64,000 nt of DNA from the NCBI GenBank assembly GCA_014529385.2, contig CM043944.1, positions 76,777,884-76,841,883 of the forward strand. Direction: 5' to 3'. Both the position numbers and the translations under genes were made by a program. The notes under the pieces were generated by a model that worked only from the letters and a program-made list of their open reading frames with translations, was not told the DNA's origin and searched no databases. Shown here piece by piece: positions 45,437 to 55,736 of this stretch. Position 1 is the stretch's first letter; every line of letters begins with the position of its first letter. Source of the DNA: Adiantum capillus-veneris (taxonomy: Eukaryota > Streptophyta > Polypodiopsida > Polypodiales > Pteridaceae).

Positions 45437-45709
45437 GGTTGCACCTAGTAGGGAAGATGACAAAATGAACCCCTTCAACCTTTAAATAGGTTTTTTTGAG
45501 ATTTGGGCCCTTTCACACTATGCGGCCAATTAAGTGAAACTCAAATAAAGCAATTGAATTGAACAACTAAACCTGGATCATGCGGATGGCTGACGCGATG
45601 CCCAAACGCTGCCTTTTCAATATTTAGTTGCACGCCAAGCTTCGTGGCCGAGGGACGCTCGCGAGCGTTTCCACTTCTCGGATGCTGCAGTACAGGAAGC
45701 GTTGCGTAA
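45437..45709. other. Intergenic region upstream of gene C
   Basis: About 270 bp between the gene C start and the 3' end of gene D, both on the minus strand. It contains GCGTTGCG-type GC-rich DNA and no clear TATA box. The gene C promoter would have to lie here. Confidence 0.4.
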
Positions 45710-47050
45710 CTACTTTGCTAACATCGATTCTCTTGCTTTCTCAATAGTACGAGTTCTCCCAAAGGTGTGCCTAAAAAACCAATAAAACATCTCTTGGAGG
45801 TAGTTGGAGTGTGAACTACCACCACCATGCCGAGTATTCTTGAAGTAGACTCCTTTTGCTCGATAGTGGGACTTCTCCATGCCTTGTGTACTCCATATAT
45901 CAAGCGAACCATAGCGGTCCATGAAGTATGCACCATGCGCATAGAGAATGTGCTAAAACAACCAAAAAGGAGATAAGCGAATAGAAAAGTTACATTTTCA
46001 AACATTGCATATGTATTAAGTCCATTAAAACAAACCATGTAGTGTGTAATCTTGCTTTCAGACCATCCGTCCTTAGCGGCCTTTGTGAATTCATAAAGCA
46101 CCTTCTTGAACTCCTCTCACTGCTCAACAGTGGTGCTTGAAAGATTTATCAATTGCACAACCTTTTGAAAGGATGACCATACTAGCTTGCGTTGGTTAGC
46201 AACCTCACATTGGGATCTTTGTCCGTCATGCATGAACACAAATCTTTCCACAACTCCCACCGCTTCTCACTTGCTAGATCGACACTTGCCTTGGATACCT
46301 GCATTGGAGACTTTGACATCTTCTTGAAAAATCGACGTGCTTTGGCTCCATTCATGGAAACCTTCTGTGCCACCTCATATGTCTTCTCCCTACAAGTCTC
46401 TGCTACAATGTTCACCCTTGATCGGTGACATCCAATCTCATTAAGGAGTGTCTCCACCCCCTGCAAGGAGTCTTTTGAGCGTTGAAGGGGCTTCAATGTG
46501 AAAGCATAATCAATGTGATGCTTTAAGATCCTATCAAATATTCGCATAAACGCATGCAATGTGCAAAAGTGAACATTGTTGAGGGAGAAGGCAATTATGG
46601 GGTTCCACCCAGGACCTTTGCTATCCCTATTGGGCACCTGCAGCATATCACATGAAAGAACCGAACTTTTCCACTCCCTATTTATATGGTCATCATTATC
46701 ATCGTCCTGACCTTCCACTTCAGTTGCTCGACTTGTCTTGTGCCCTTTCGTACAGAATGGACAGGGAAGTAAAGAATTTGCACCTTGTTTGCATCCAAGC
46801 ATGCACTTTATGGTCTTTAGATCACCACCTAAATGCCATTCAACATCAAACTCCCCACGTCTTGGAACCATGATCTTATCACCGTTTATTTGAGCTTTAA
46901 TGACCTCTGTGACCCATGGGATTCTACTGAAAATCCATGCAAGGACTTCATGTGTCTCTTTCGGAACTTCAATTGCACCAAGCCACCATATATCCTTCTC
47001 TGATTGCACACTAAAAGAGGGCTTTGTCGCTTCACTCGAACTGCAAGATT
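45710..47050 (-). pseudogene. Gene D of the TIR element: transposase-like protein
   Basis: The 3' end of a spliced gene. Exon from about 47050 to 46036, an 83-bp intron (GTTTGT...TTTTAG, 45953-46035) and a last exon to 45710; the join is in phase (ITHYM | HILYAHGAYF). Notable parts: EFDVEWHLGGDLKTIKCMLG, then SLLPCPFCTKGHK (C-x2-C), FSLNNVHFCTLHAFMRIFDR and, in the last exon, TQGMEKSHYRAKGVYFKNTR. This layout (G-G-D-x-K, P-C-P-x-C, N-x-H-x-x-L-H, and G-M-E-K-S-H) is that of large DNA-transposon or viral-like proteins of unclassified DDE type, so I call it transposase-like. A frameshift near 46190 and one TGA near 46117 break it. Its 5' part is replaced by an LTR element at about 47.06 kb. Confidence 0.5.
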
Positions 47051-47059
47051 GCTAGGCAT

Positions 47060-49670
47060 AATCTAGGGCTTCATTCATAAGCGTGATACTCATTCTCTCC
47101 AACTTTCTCCCTTTAACAATTACACACTCATCCAATTTCAACACGAACACAAGCTTGCCTTCAAGAACTGCCAACAACATAAAGCCTCAGAATGCATGTT
47201 CCAAAGACCCTCTAGAGTATCTCCTTGCCCAAATTTGGCAAGAAAAATTGCACGTAGCCTCTCCCAATTGGTTTTGTTTTGAGGTTGCAAGGCCTCGTAC
47301 CATGTCTTAGCCTCCCCTTTGAGAACGAGTGGAAAAGCACGCAGCTTTACCTCTTCTTAATCTCTCCCAGAGATGAGGTGTGCCATCTCCAAATTATCCA
47401 GAAATTCTTGTGCATCCTCACCATTTTAAGAATGAAAGGTAGGAAAAGTGCTTGACATTTTTACAATACAAGGAGGTTTGTGTACCACAAAGTTTTGACT
47501 ACGATGAGTGATCACATCAAAATGAAAATATATACATCAAGTGTTAGTTCATAATTTATCATAGGCAAAATAAAAGGGTTGATTAAGGCATTAATTTCAT
47601 TAAGGCGAGTGGGTCCAAAAATTCTCCTAATGGTTGCTTGAAATCTAAATTTTGTAGCAATTATGATGTGCACAGATTGACAAGCTATGGGTGTAAAAGG
47701 AGAAGGAGCTCCAGGTTGGTTCATGTGACAATGTGTTCTCCTTTTTCTTTCTCTTGAAGAAAGTTTCCTTTGAGTGGATCGCTATCTAAGCACCTCTTGT
47801 CCCTGCCTCAAAACAAAATAAAAACAAGGACATCAAATGAATCATCATAATTAATGAATGGAAGAATGATGGGATTTGGAGATGCCAAGATTTCACCAAG
47901 TCTTTCTGCTCCAAACATAAAAACAATGCGTTGTTGGTAAAAAAAAATTGCGATCTACACAAATGTTAATTCTGATGCGTTGTGAAAAATGAAAAGCATA
48001 TGGTGCAACTCTATTGTTCATGAGGAGAATAGAAGGCAATTAGGAAAGTTCCTCAGTGGGGGCACCACTTTTATGAGAGCGGATTTTTGGAGATGGGGAT
48101 TAACTCAAGGCTCCCACCAGACAACCACTCCGTCAGACCCTACACACGCATATTTCTTAGGGGCACCACCCTCTTTTATGGAGAAAGAAGGAAACTAAAT
48201 CAAACCATATACAACACACACACACACTCACACCTTCCTTATGTGCTTCAACACAAAATGCCCTTCAACCATTCAACACACTCCTTAAGCAATCCCTTTG
48301 AACACTACACAAACTCACATGCAAAGATTGACCTTCACCATATTAGTGCTCATATACTTCTAAGAAAAGCAAGCACAAAACCTCAAAACTCAAAACACCA
48401 TAACGCACAAATACTTGACAACTCCTTTCCTTTCCCAAAAGAAGAGACTACTTACACACATAAGGCGGCATGCATAGAGAGCTCTTCTCCATCTATGCAG
48501 CCCCAAGACTTACTTACACACAACATAAGGAGAGAAGCCAAGCAAATAGACACCATGGTGCACAAAAAACTTTCTCAACAAACAAGCAACCCAATGAGCA
48601 CAAAATATGAGAAGCTGACAAGATATGCTTACCAATTTTGCATGCGTTTAGAGCAAAAGTGTGACGACGACACCCCAATTGCAACGATTTGTTGATCAAA
48701 CCATGAAATAGATCATTGAACTTGATATCCTTGCTCTCATATAGAATCTACAATCCTTATTTAGGGATGATTATGGTAAGAGAAATATTTGCAAGAGAAT
48801 GGCAGCAATAGCATATTGATGCTCTCTGTATGGTGCCGCTTATGATAGCGAGCTTAGGAAATGGATAGGGAGATAAGAGGAGAGAGAGATTAGGGCTTCC
48901 CTAACCTTAGAGGAGCTTATTTGCAGCAATGGAGTAGGTGTGTGTGTTTTTGTGCTTGCCAAAGGGCCTTTTTATAGCTGTACAAGACCTTGGGTTAGGT
49001 TAAACTTGACTAGGGTAGGTAATTAACCATAGTTAGGTTCCCTTTTGACCATTCCTTCAATTATGAAAATAAGGGACTTATTTTTTCATTAAAAATATCC
49101 TTTTAGGTCGTGGAGGCTCCATAAGGGTTGATAATGTATGTGGGCCCCACCATGATGTCCCTCCAGTGGCTCCTGCAGAGTGTCCCCATCCTGTTTGTTG
49201 TGTCTCTGGAAGCATCTTGAGCCGACCCCTCCACATGCAAGTGGTTTTTAACTCCCCATTGGTATTTTAGAATGTTGGAGAAGTCAAGAAAACTTTTCAC
49301 CTTTGTGGTTTACCTGATTGTAGCTTTGACCTGCAGTAACAGTGTCCGCAGCACCTTGTTTTCACCATAACTTTCACCCTGTAACTCAGAATTGGGTGTT
49401 GTAAAAGGCAAAGTTGACCTTCTCAAAGTGTTTAAGCTGATTTTGGAGTGTTCCTCAAGTATACCCACGAGCTAAGTCATTCAAGATGCATCCAAAACAC
49501 CTTTTGAACCAAGTCTCCTTGTAGGGGGCCCTTTAGCATGCATCCAAGGTGTAGCATGCTTTTTTCAAAAGAGAATCCACCTTAAACAAATGAGGTAGGC
49601 TCCAATAAAGTTTGATTTATTGGGGATATACATTATATTTAATATTTGTTGACCAACACAAGTAAATGAT
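47060..49670 (-). mobile_element. 5' part of a second gag-type LTR element inserted at gene D
   Basis: Minus strand. An LTR lies at about 48071-49670, with TATA (GCTATAAAAAGG, near 48966) and the group box GGGGCACCACC (48160). A primer site ends AGTGGGGGCACCA on the plus strand (48052-48064). A gag begins near 47462: MSSTFPTFHS, LEMAHLISGRD, VKLRAFPLVLKGEAKTWYEA (L-x-G-x-A-x-x-W-[YF]-x-A-L) and FLAKFGQGDTLEGLWNM, with two stops. It stops near 47.19-47.06 kb in the middle of gag and no second LTR follows, so its 3' part and the start of gene D were lost together. The right end of the LTR is approximate. Confidence 0.65.
48052..48064 (-). promoter_or_regulatory. Primer-binding site of the second gag-type element
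   Basis: The plus strand reads TTCCTCAGTGGGGGCACCA (48046-48064), equal to the last 17 bases of the tRNA-like site at 35399-35417. Both elements therefore use the same tRNA primer. Here the match does not extend into the anticodon arm. Confidence 0.75.
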
Positions 49671-49774
49671 CCAAGACTTGGGTCACATAGTGGTGGGGAA
49701 GGGAAGGCCTACAAGGTTAACCCTACCCATGAGAGAAGATGGGTAAGATAAGTGCCCATAAATTATTTATTTAA

Positions 49775-50114
49775 AAATTATGGGATGTAGATAGCTATTT
49801 AAATTAGTAAAGTTAATTAGTTAAAAGAATATGTAGTAAAAAAACTAGGAGAGTAGAATTAAGTTTACTATTTACATTTAGCATGAAGAGAGAAATATGA
49901 TGTAAATGCATAAAGATCTGAGAAGGGTAAGGTGTTTGTATGGAAAATTATGGGATGTAGATAGCTATTTAAATTAGTAAAGGTAATTAGTTAAAAGAAT
50001 ATGTAGTAAAAAAACTAGGAGAGTAGAATTAAGTTTACTATTTACATTTAGCATGAAGAGAGAAATATGATGTAAATGCATAAAGATCTGAGAAGGGTAA
50101 GGTGTTTGTATGGA
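49775..50114 (+). repeat. Tandem duplication, 170-bp period, two copies
   Basis: AATTATGGGATGTAGATAGC starts copies at 49776 and 49946; the copies run to TTTGTATGGAAAA and differ at about one base (AAAGTTAAT against AAAGGTAAT). AT-rich, no reading frame. The near identity implies a recent event. Confidence 0.95.
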
Positions 50115-50207
50115 AAAAGGCTTTTACAGGAAGAGAGAATGAACACTGGGTTAAAACTTTGATAAAAAATATATACATTTGAGTAGAAATGTAGTGCAAA
50201 TGCAAGG

Positions 50208-51054
50208 TTACCATTTAACGCTACTCACTAGATCAGTGACAATATTAGAAAAATCTCTAAGAACTCTCTTAGTGATTGTGTCTTTCAAGTGTTTTGCCTC
50301 TGGAGCATCAAGCATCCCAATAAAATCCTCTTTGTTGAAACAAGAACGAAGTAAAGTAGACCTAGTTGACGCATTCTCGCCACCGCACGTTTGTTGGACG
50401 AAGTTCCTATTGCCCAAAACAACAATGATGAGTCGTATTAAACTTAAACAACATGAGGGATAGAACATGTTACCTCATAGCTATCACCCTTCGTTTTCTT
50501 GCACCTCCATGTGGTGCAAGAGTCTGAATTTCGGACAACTCTCGTTTCCTCACCCTACCTCCCATGGCAGTACTCTTCATGTGTGAAAGAGTATCCTCAA
50601 GATTTTTAATTACATTTTCCTTGGTTGTGATGGTGCTCTTTGCCTCCTCAAGCGCACTAGTAGCTGTTTGCATCTGAGCTTGAAGATTGTGGAAACTCCC
50701 ATTGAGCAACTGCCAATGACTCAAGTAGATCTCGGACCGCGCAATCTCGTGTTTGTTGAGTCTCTTGCAGTAGCCCAACAAACCTTGCTCTCCATTTCCA
50801 ACGTATTGCAACAGTGATGGAATGTTTGTAAAAGACGGATGAACATTGAGAGAAGGATCCTTTGGATACAAGCATCCGTCTGTCCAGAGATCCACATTCT
50901 TCTCCCCTTGAGCGCGGCGTTCGTTGGCTGAAGGTAATTTACCCAAGCATGTTTTCTTTGTCGAAACATACTCTTGAGGTAGGCGTAGGAAAAGCCCTGG
51001 AGACCTACCGCGTGAAGAGCTTGCTGGGACATTGGTCACGTCGTCAAGAGGCAT
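50208..51054 (-). CDS. Gene E of the TIR element: unknown coiled-coil protein
   Basis: Start ATG at 51054 (MPLDDVTNVPASSSRGRSPG). The first exon runs to 50474, then a 67-bp intron (GTAACA...CAATAG, 50407-50473) and a second exon to the stop at 50208. The join keeps the frame (VIAMR | NFVQQTCGG), giving about 260 codons with no stop. There is a helical segment from LLNGSFHNLQAQMQTATSAL to KENVIKNLEDTLSHMKS with heptad spacing (coiled coil), a basic patch GGARKRRVIAMR that could be a nuclear signal, and an upstream LWTDGCLYPKDPSLNVHPSF stretch. No family recognised. It is the only cargo gene here that looks intact. Confidence 0.6.
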
Positions 51055-51056
51055 TG

Positions 51057-51150
51057 TAGGATGGAGAGATGGACCTTGAAGGATGGAGAGATAAAGCTTG
51101 TAGGATGGAGAGATGGAGCTTGAAGGATGGAGAGATGGGTGCGTAGGTGC
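51057..51150. repeat. Short tandem repeat upstream of gene E
   Basis: Four copies of about 22 bp with the core GGATGGAGAGAT followed by GGAGCTTGAA or a variant. Placed immediately upstream of the gene E ATG, so it is in the promoter or leader. Confidence 0.85.
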
Positions 51151-51654
51151 AGCAGCAGGTGCAGGTGCAAGGGGGATGGGTGTAGGAGAGGAGCTTAGAT
51201 TAGGAGAGAGAGTTTTCAATTTTGGGGGGAATTTTTTAAAAGTTTGGAGGGAGTCAAAAAATGTTGAATTTTGAGTAATTTAACTTAAAAATCTTTTTTT
51301 TATTATGTGTATATGTTGGGGGTACTTTTTAGGGGGAAATAGAGTTTTTTTGAAAGTTTTTGAAAAAAGTCATTTTTTTGACCTCTTTGACCCACGGATT
51401 TGCTTAGGTGGCATGGGAGAGTTAAGAGACCACTTACAAGTTGGCCAAAAAGGTAGAGAGAGAGAAGACCCCCTACCCCCCTACTTTTCAAATGGTTTAC
51501 CCCCCCCTTCCCTACTTTTTAAATGGTTACCCCCCCCCCCCTTCCCCCTACCTTTTTAGGGGTCAAAGGTGGAGGAGACCCTACCAAAATAGCCCCATTC
51601 AAAGCCTTTGTCCCCCTTAATCTTGGCAGGCTTCCTTTAAATTAGGGATTCTTA

Positions 51655-51795
51655 CAAGGCCCATGGAGAGTCCATTTTTTTCCTAATGTTTTGATGACGT
51701 GTCATCGTACAAAACGCCCGTATAATATGGGGTCAAGGAAAATATGCTCCTATATGGTGTATTATACGTTTTCCGTATAATATATAATGCAACTT
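51655..51795 (-). repeat. Right terminal inverted repeat of the TIR element
   Basis: Read inward (minus strand): AAGTTGCATTATATATTATA, a further AT-rich part with CGTATAATACACC, GTACGATGACACGTCATC, then CATTAGGAAAAAAATGGACT and CTCCATGGGCCT. It is uninterrupted here and serves as the reference for the split left copy. GACACGTCATC and ATTATACGTTTTCCGTATAAT contain short palindromes that could bind protein. Confidence 0.75.
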
Positions 51796-51804
51796 AGTTC
51801 GATA
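51796..51804. repeat. Right target-site duplication of the 28-kb insertion
   Basis: AGTTCGATA, paired with GGTTCGATA at 23594-23602. It lies in the integrase codons A-Y-R-T of gypsy-2. Confidence 0.7.
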
Positions 51805-52260
51805 TGCCCACAAGGCACCATCCAAGAAGTCAACCCACAACTTTTTCTTGTTTTGCACCATCTTCCTAATGATGCCTGCAATGACACCATTAGCCTTCTC
51901 CACCAAACCATTTGACTGTGGGTGGTAGGGTGTGGTATGATGATGGTGAATGTGAAGCTGTTCACAAACTTTCATAAGTAAACCCTTCCTGAACCCTGGA
52001 CCATTATCAGAAACAATCTCCAAAGGTATGCCGAATCTGCAACAAATATTAGTGTAGACAAACCTGCTCAATATTTTCCCATTTACCCTTGCCACACTTT
52101 GAGCCTCTACCCACCTAGTCATGTATTCTACATCCACTAGAATGTATAGTTTAACATGTTTTGTTCTAGTTAGAGGACCCATAGCATCAATGCCCCACTT
52201 TTCAAAGGGTCCATTTGCAAGCATGATCTGCCTTGGGCCATGGACCAATCTTCTATTTCC
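51797..52260 (-). pseudogene. Gypsy-2 integrase catalytic core (upstream part)
   Basis: The minus strand holds the three catalytic acids of a retroviral-type integrase: KWGIDAMGPLTRTKH (first Asp), VSDNGPGFRKGL (second Asp) and NGLVEKANGV (Glu, with Y-H-P-Q-S just before). It ends in DFLDGALWAYRT, where the 28-kb element is inserted; the remaining third of the gene is at 22.96-23.60 kb. No stop within this part. Confidence 0.85.
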
Positions 52261-52876
52261 ATATACCTAACAGTTGTGACAACTTTTACACCAAGGCTGG
52301 ACATCCACATGCACGCTTGGCCAAACAACCCAACAAGCAAAATCTTCTTCATAGTTAAGTCTTGGGCGAAATGACCACCACAGGCTTCCTCATGCAAACC
52401 TTTTAGAATGGCTGGGAATTCCTCGATAGTTGGTACTCTTTTGCACACTTGATCCTTCCCTCTTTGATAGAGGGATTCTTCTAGGAAGAGATAGACACTT
52501 GCCTTCTTCATGAGTCTCCTCTTCTGAGCTTTCGTGAAATCTTGTGGAAACTCTTCTTCAAAATGTAGCCAATAATGGGAACCAATGACTCCAATCCCTC
52601 GTATCTCGGTTGCTTGACAGCTTCTGCCACCATGATGACCTGCAGTTCTTTCTCAACACATGTAACTGCTTGTTGTGCAAGTTAATCTACATCTTCATTC
52701 TGTTTCCAAGGAATATGATATAGTTGAACCTCTTCAAACTGATTAAACAACCTATGAATGGCATGAGCTTTTGTCCTTAGGCTTTCATTCTTGCATGCCC
52801 AAATGCCTAAAATTTTCTCACAATGAGAAGTGCATCCCCCTTTACCATAAGAGGTTGTATAACTTGGCCAATGCAC
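52261..52876 (-). pseudogene. Gypsy-2 integrase zinc finger and end of second RNase H
   Basis: Reads LKGLHEEACGGHFAQDLTMK (H...H half of the H-x-n-H-x-n-C-C finger) with a decayed C-C end, and upstream FEEVQLYHIPWKQNEDVD, which matches the H-x-x-R/W-x-x-N-x-x-[AV]-D end of an RNase H. Frameshifts near 52510 and 52680. Confidence 0.65.
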
Positions 52877-53511
52877 ATCTTTAAACCAAGAAGTAGTGTG
52901 GCGTACTTTGCTTCATTGTTGCTAGTTGAACCTAGTAGATTGACCTTCTCTTTCATGACCACCTCTTCACTTGGGTTGAGCAACACTAGCCCTCCCCCTT
53001 CTTTTTCTGTGGCCCATCAAAAAGCTCCATCAAAGAACAAGGTAAAAGCATTAGGAATACGTTTTGGTGGTGGCAATGGTAGGGGCTTTACTTTAGGCAC
53101 CTTAATCTCCTTCTCATGTACCCTATAAGTGAGAATCCCTGCCAATTGTGCACGCACACTATCTTCTACCTTGAAAGAGTATTGGAACTCTTGCAACTCC
53201 ATAATCCACTTCGAGATCCTAGTACTAAGATTCATTTGAGATGACACCCAAGGGAACAAAATTTCTACAGTTATAATTACAAAAGGTTTTGGTAGCAAGT
53301 AGGATCTAAGATTTCTCACCGCAAACATGAGAAATATCATCATGAGTTCTGCCTTTGTGTAGCCTCTCTCCAAGGCATTCATGACCCTACTAGCAAAGTA
53401 GATGGGCCGCATCCTGGTACTATGGGGATCTTGTTGTAACAAAACTGTACCAATTGTTTCTTTCCCAACACTAGAGCTAACAAAGAATGTGTACTCCCAA
53501 CAAGGAGGCAT
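52877..53511 (-). pseudogene. Gypsy-2 RNase H tandem (retroviral plus second RNase H)
   Basis: YTFFVSSSVGKETIGTVLLQ and MRPIYFASRVMNALERGYTK are the RT-linked RNase H. KRIPNAFTLFFDGAF (catalytic F-D-G-[AS]) opens a second RNase H after a Pro-rich linker (PLPLPPP). Two RNase H domains in a row mark the Tat branch of Ty3/gypsy. Frame breaks follow the second start. Confidence 0.7.
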
Positions 53512-53579
53512 GAGTGTTGGTAATTCTAATAGAATGACTTTAATGTTACAAACTTATCATCAGATCAAACAAACTCAAC

Positions 53580-54485
53580 TTATTGTGTCAACTTTTGCAA
53601 AGAGTGAAGTAAATTTGAGGCTAATTGAATGAAACGGTACATATACTTCACTTTTTGAATGAATGAGATGACCTCCTTGAGATTCCTAGGTGAGGTTAGC
53701 TCAATAAGAGCATTTGCCTTTGAAGAATCCACCTCAATGTCTTTATAGGAAACCTTGTGACCGAGGGAGATCACTTCATCTCACCTATGTGACATTTTTT
53801 TGGATTGACCTGACCTCCCATGTTGTAAAGTTTTTTCAAACCTTCTTTTACCTTTTGTAGATGCAATGATTTTGAGCTATAAATGAAAAAATCATCAAAA
53901 AATATCCTAATGGACTTTCCAAAGAATGCTTGAAACACCATGTTCATGAAGTGTTGGAAAGTTGTAGGAGCATTTTTTAGGCCAAATGGCCTGACTCTGA
54001 AAGCATAACAATCCCAAGGAGTGATGAAGGTTGTTTTCAACCGATCCTCCAATGCGATACCTATTTGAAAGTAACCTGAGTAGCCATTGTGTATACTTCT
54101 CGTGACCAGCTAAATCATTTAGTATCTAACCCTGAAATGGGAGGGGAAAGTGATCTCTTTTTGTTGCCTCACTCAATGGACAGTAATCCATACACACCCT
54201 CCACTTGCCGTTGTTGTCTTTTGAAGTGCTATTGGTCCAGTCTTCTTCCATCTCACTTTGAGATGATTCTTCATGGAGATCCTCTTGGCGTTGGTCCTTC
54301 ATGTCAAAGAGAGCCTTCTTATCATTATCATTCCTGCAAATTAATTTTCCACTCTCCCAATCCTGCAAAGCTTGCATTTTCATTAACCATGGTCTTCCTA
54401 GGATAAATGGGGTAACCATTTTCTTCGACAGACATAACATAGAAATCCACTTCCTTCGTAATGCCAAAGGCCTCCACAAAAACAC
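53580..54485 (-). pseudogene. Gypsy-2 reverse transcriptase
   Basis: In order: NGKWRVCMDYCPLSEATKRD (motif W-R-[MV]-C-[VM]-D-Y), DHFPLPFQ, LKTTFITPWDCYAFRVRPFG, LKNAPTTFQHFMNMVF and IRIFFDDFFIYSSKS (the x-D-D catalytic pair, here F-F-D-D), then GGQVNPKKCHIGEMK and EVISFIQKVKYMYRFIQLAS. Several stops and frameshifts. Confidence 0.8.
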
Positions 54486-54530
54486 TTTTACAAATACCTA
54501 CACGCCTAGCCTTGCTATTGTTTTCCATTT

Positions 54531-54824
54531 TCACTTTGATTTCAGGTGTCTCATGATGTGCATACCTAGTCTCCGCATGAGCCCCTCTGTCATGATGCAA
54601 ATTTTTGCACCTCCATCCACTAGACCTTTCCTAACCAACCTTCCTTTAATGTAGCAAACTATCACAGGTGTAATATCCTCATTCATTTTAGCTTGTGCAC
54701 TTTTTACAACAGACACACTCTCTTTTATCTTTCTCATAGTTTTAACTGCCTTGCGTTTCATCTCTCCTAACTTGTAGACATAATGCAAGAAATTGAGGCC
54801 ATGAGATATAAGGACCCTTACCTT
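54531..54824 (-). pseudogene. Gypsy-2 aspartic protease
   Basis: KGLVDGGAKICIMTEGLMRR corresponds to the active-site segment D-[ST]-G-A-E-[VI]-C-[VI]-M-T-E of gypsy-4 (DSGAEVCVMTEKLM). The middle residue is Gly instead of Ser/Thr, so it is probably inactive even apart from the stops. Confidence 0.7.
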
Positions 54825-55736
54825 TCATGTCTTCCAACAGGTTGTATGGAGCCATACCATGTCCAAGAGGAAAGTCTTGGATGTTGATACGATGTTGAGT
54901 CCTCTTGGCTTCCTTGGTTTCCTTTGCCTTCTTTCCTTGTCCATGGTCACTCTATGATGTGACTCCTTCTTTCTCTTTACCTTTTCCACGGCCACGCTTG
55001 ATGCCATTTGCTTCCATGTTAGTTTCATTAGAATTTTTGTTACCTCTACTACATGCACATTTGGATCTGGCAAAGGTGGAACTCCTTCTACCCCTTTCGG
55101 AGGTGGTCTTGCTCCATTATCCCTTTGTAGAAGCCTTGGTTGTTGATCAATTACTTCACTTGTATTCATCATTGGATAATTCAGGTTAGATCTCCCTAGA
55201 TCCCCATGGGGACAAGGACAATTATACATCCCATGTCTAGACTCTCTGCAATTCCAACATCGCAAAAGTCACCTAGGTTGTGGATCTCTCTTCTCATATT
55301 TATTTGTTTGTCCCTTGGGACCTACAACTTGTGCAAGATGAATTGACAAGTTTCTCAAGGACTCATTTAGCTTCTCAATCACCTTAGCTGTTACCACAGG
55401 AATCTCTCTAGATGTTGATGCTTGCAAATTCCAGGACCCTTTATTGGAACCTCTCCTCTTAGGCACTGGAGTTTTCTATACTTCTCAACAGCCCTAGTTT
55501 CAGTTGCATCAAAGGTAGCAGGTGCACCCGCCTCAACTTTTATCTTGAGTGTGGGAAAGAAATTGGCTATGAACCTCTTTGTTCTTGATCCTTTCCCATA
55601 AGGGCTGCATCCTTTTTGTTCTTGATCCTTTCCCATAAATCCATTCTTGAAATTGGATATACAACCTTTTTGTTCTTGATCCTTTCCCATAAGGGCTGCA
55701 TCCATGGATCTTCCAAGAATTGGAAATATCACTCAT
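54825..55736 (-). pseudogene. Gypsy-2 gag end with zinc knuckle and internal tandem repeat
   Basis: It contains MRCWNCRESRHGMYNC, a complete C-x2-C-x4-H-x4-C zinc knuckle (about 55225-55265), and a downstream linker to protease. A 52-66 bp unit containing TTTGTTCTTGATCCTTTCCC is repeated three times at about 55578-55690, giving repeated GKDQEQKGC peptides. Two frameshifts. Confidence 0.65.

Larger units (their letters stand above)
23603..51795. mobile_element. 28-kb composite insertion: a 12.4-kb TIR DNA transposon holding nested hAT and LTR elements
   Basis: The insertion interrupts gypsy-2 integrase between 9-bp near-identical flanks. Both ends read inward as GTTGCATT (23608 onward; reverse complement of 51786-51793), followed by AT-rich ATTATAC motifs. 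A second conserved terminal part, CATTAGG-AAAAA-TGGACTCTCC-TGGGCCT, is at 39490-39522 on the left and inverted at 51657-51688 on the right. The simplest reading is one element with a long terminal inverted repeat whose left copy was split by a later 15.8-kb insertion (23.68-39.48 kb). Cargo genes A-E sit at 40.2-51.05 kb. The superfamily is not assigned. Confidence 0.65.

Noticed and set aside
45710-46101. 127-codon minus-strand frame running through the 83-bp intron of gene D
   Set aside because: The better reading uses GT-AG splicing and continues in a second frame with conserved-looking HILYAHGAYF...GMEKSHY; the unspliced frame loses these.
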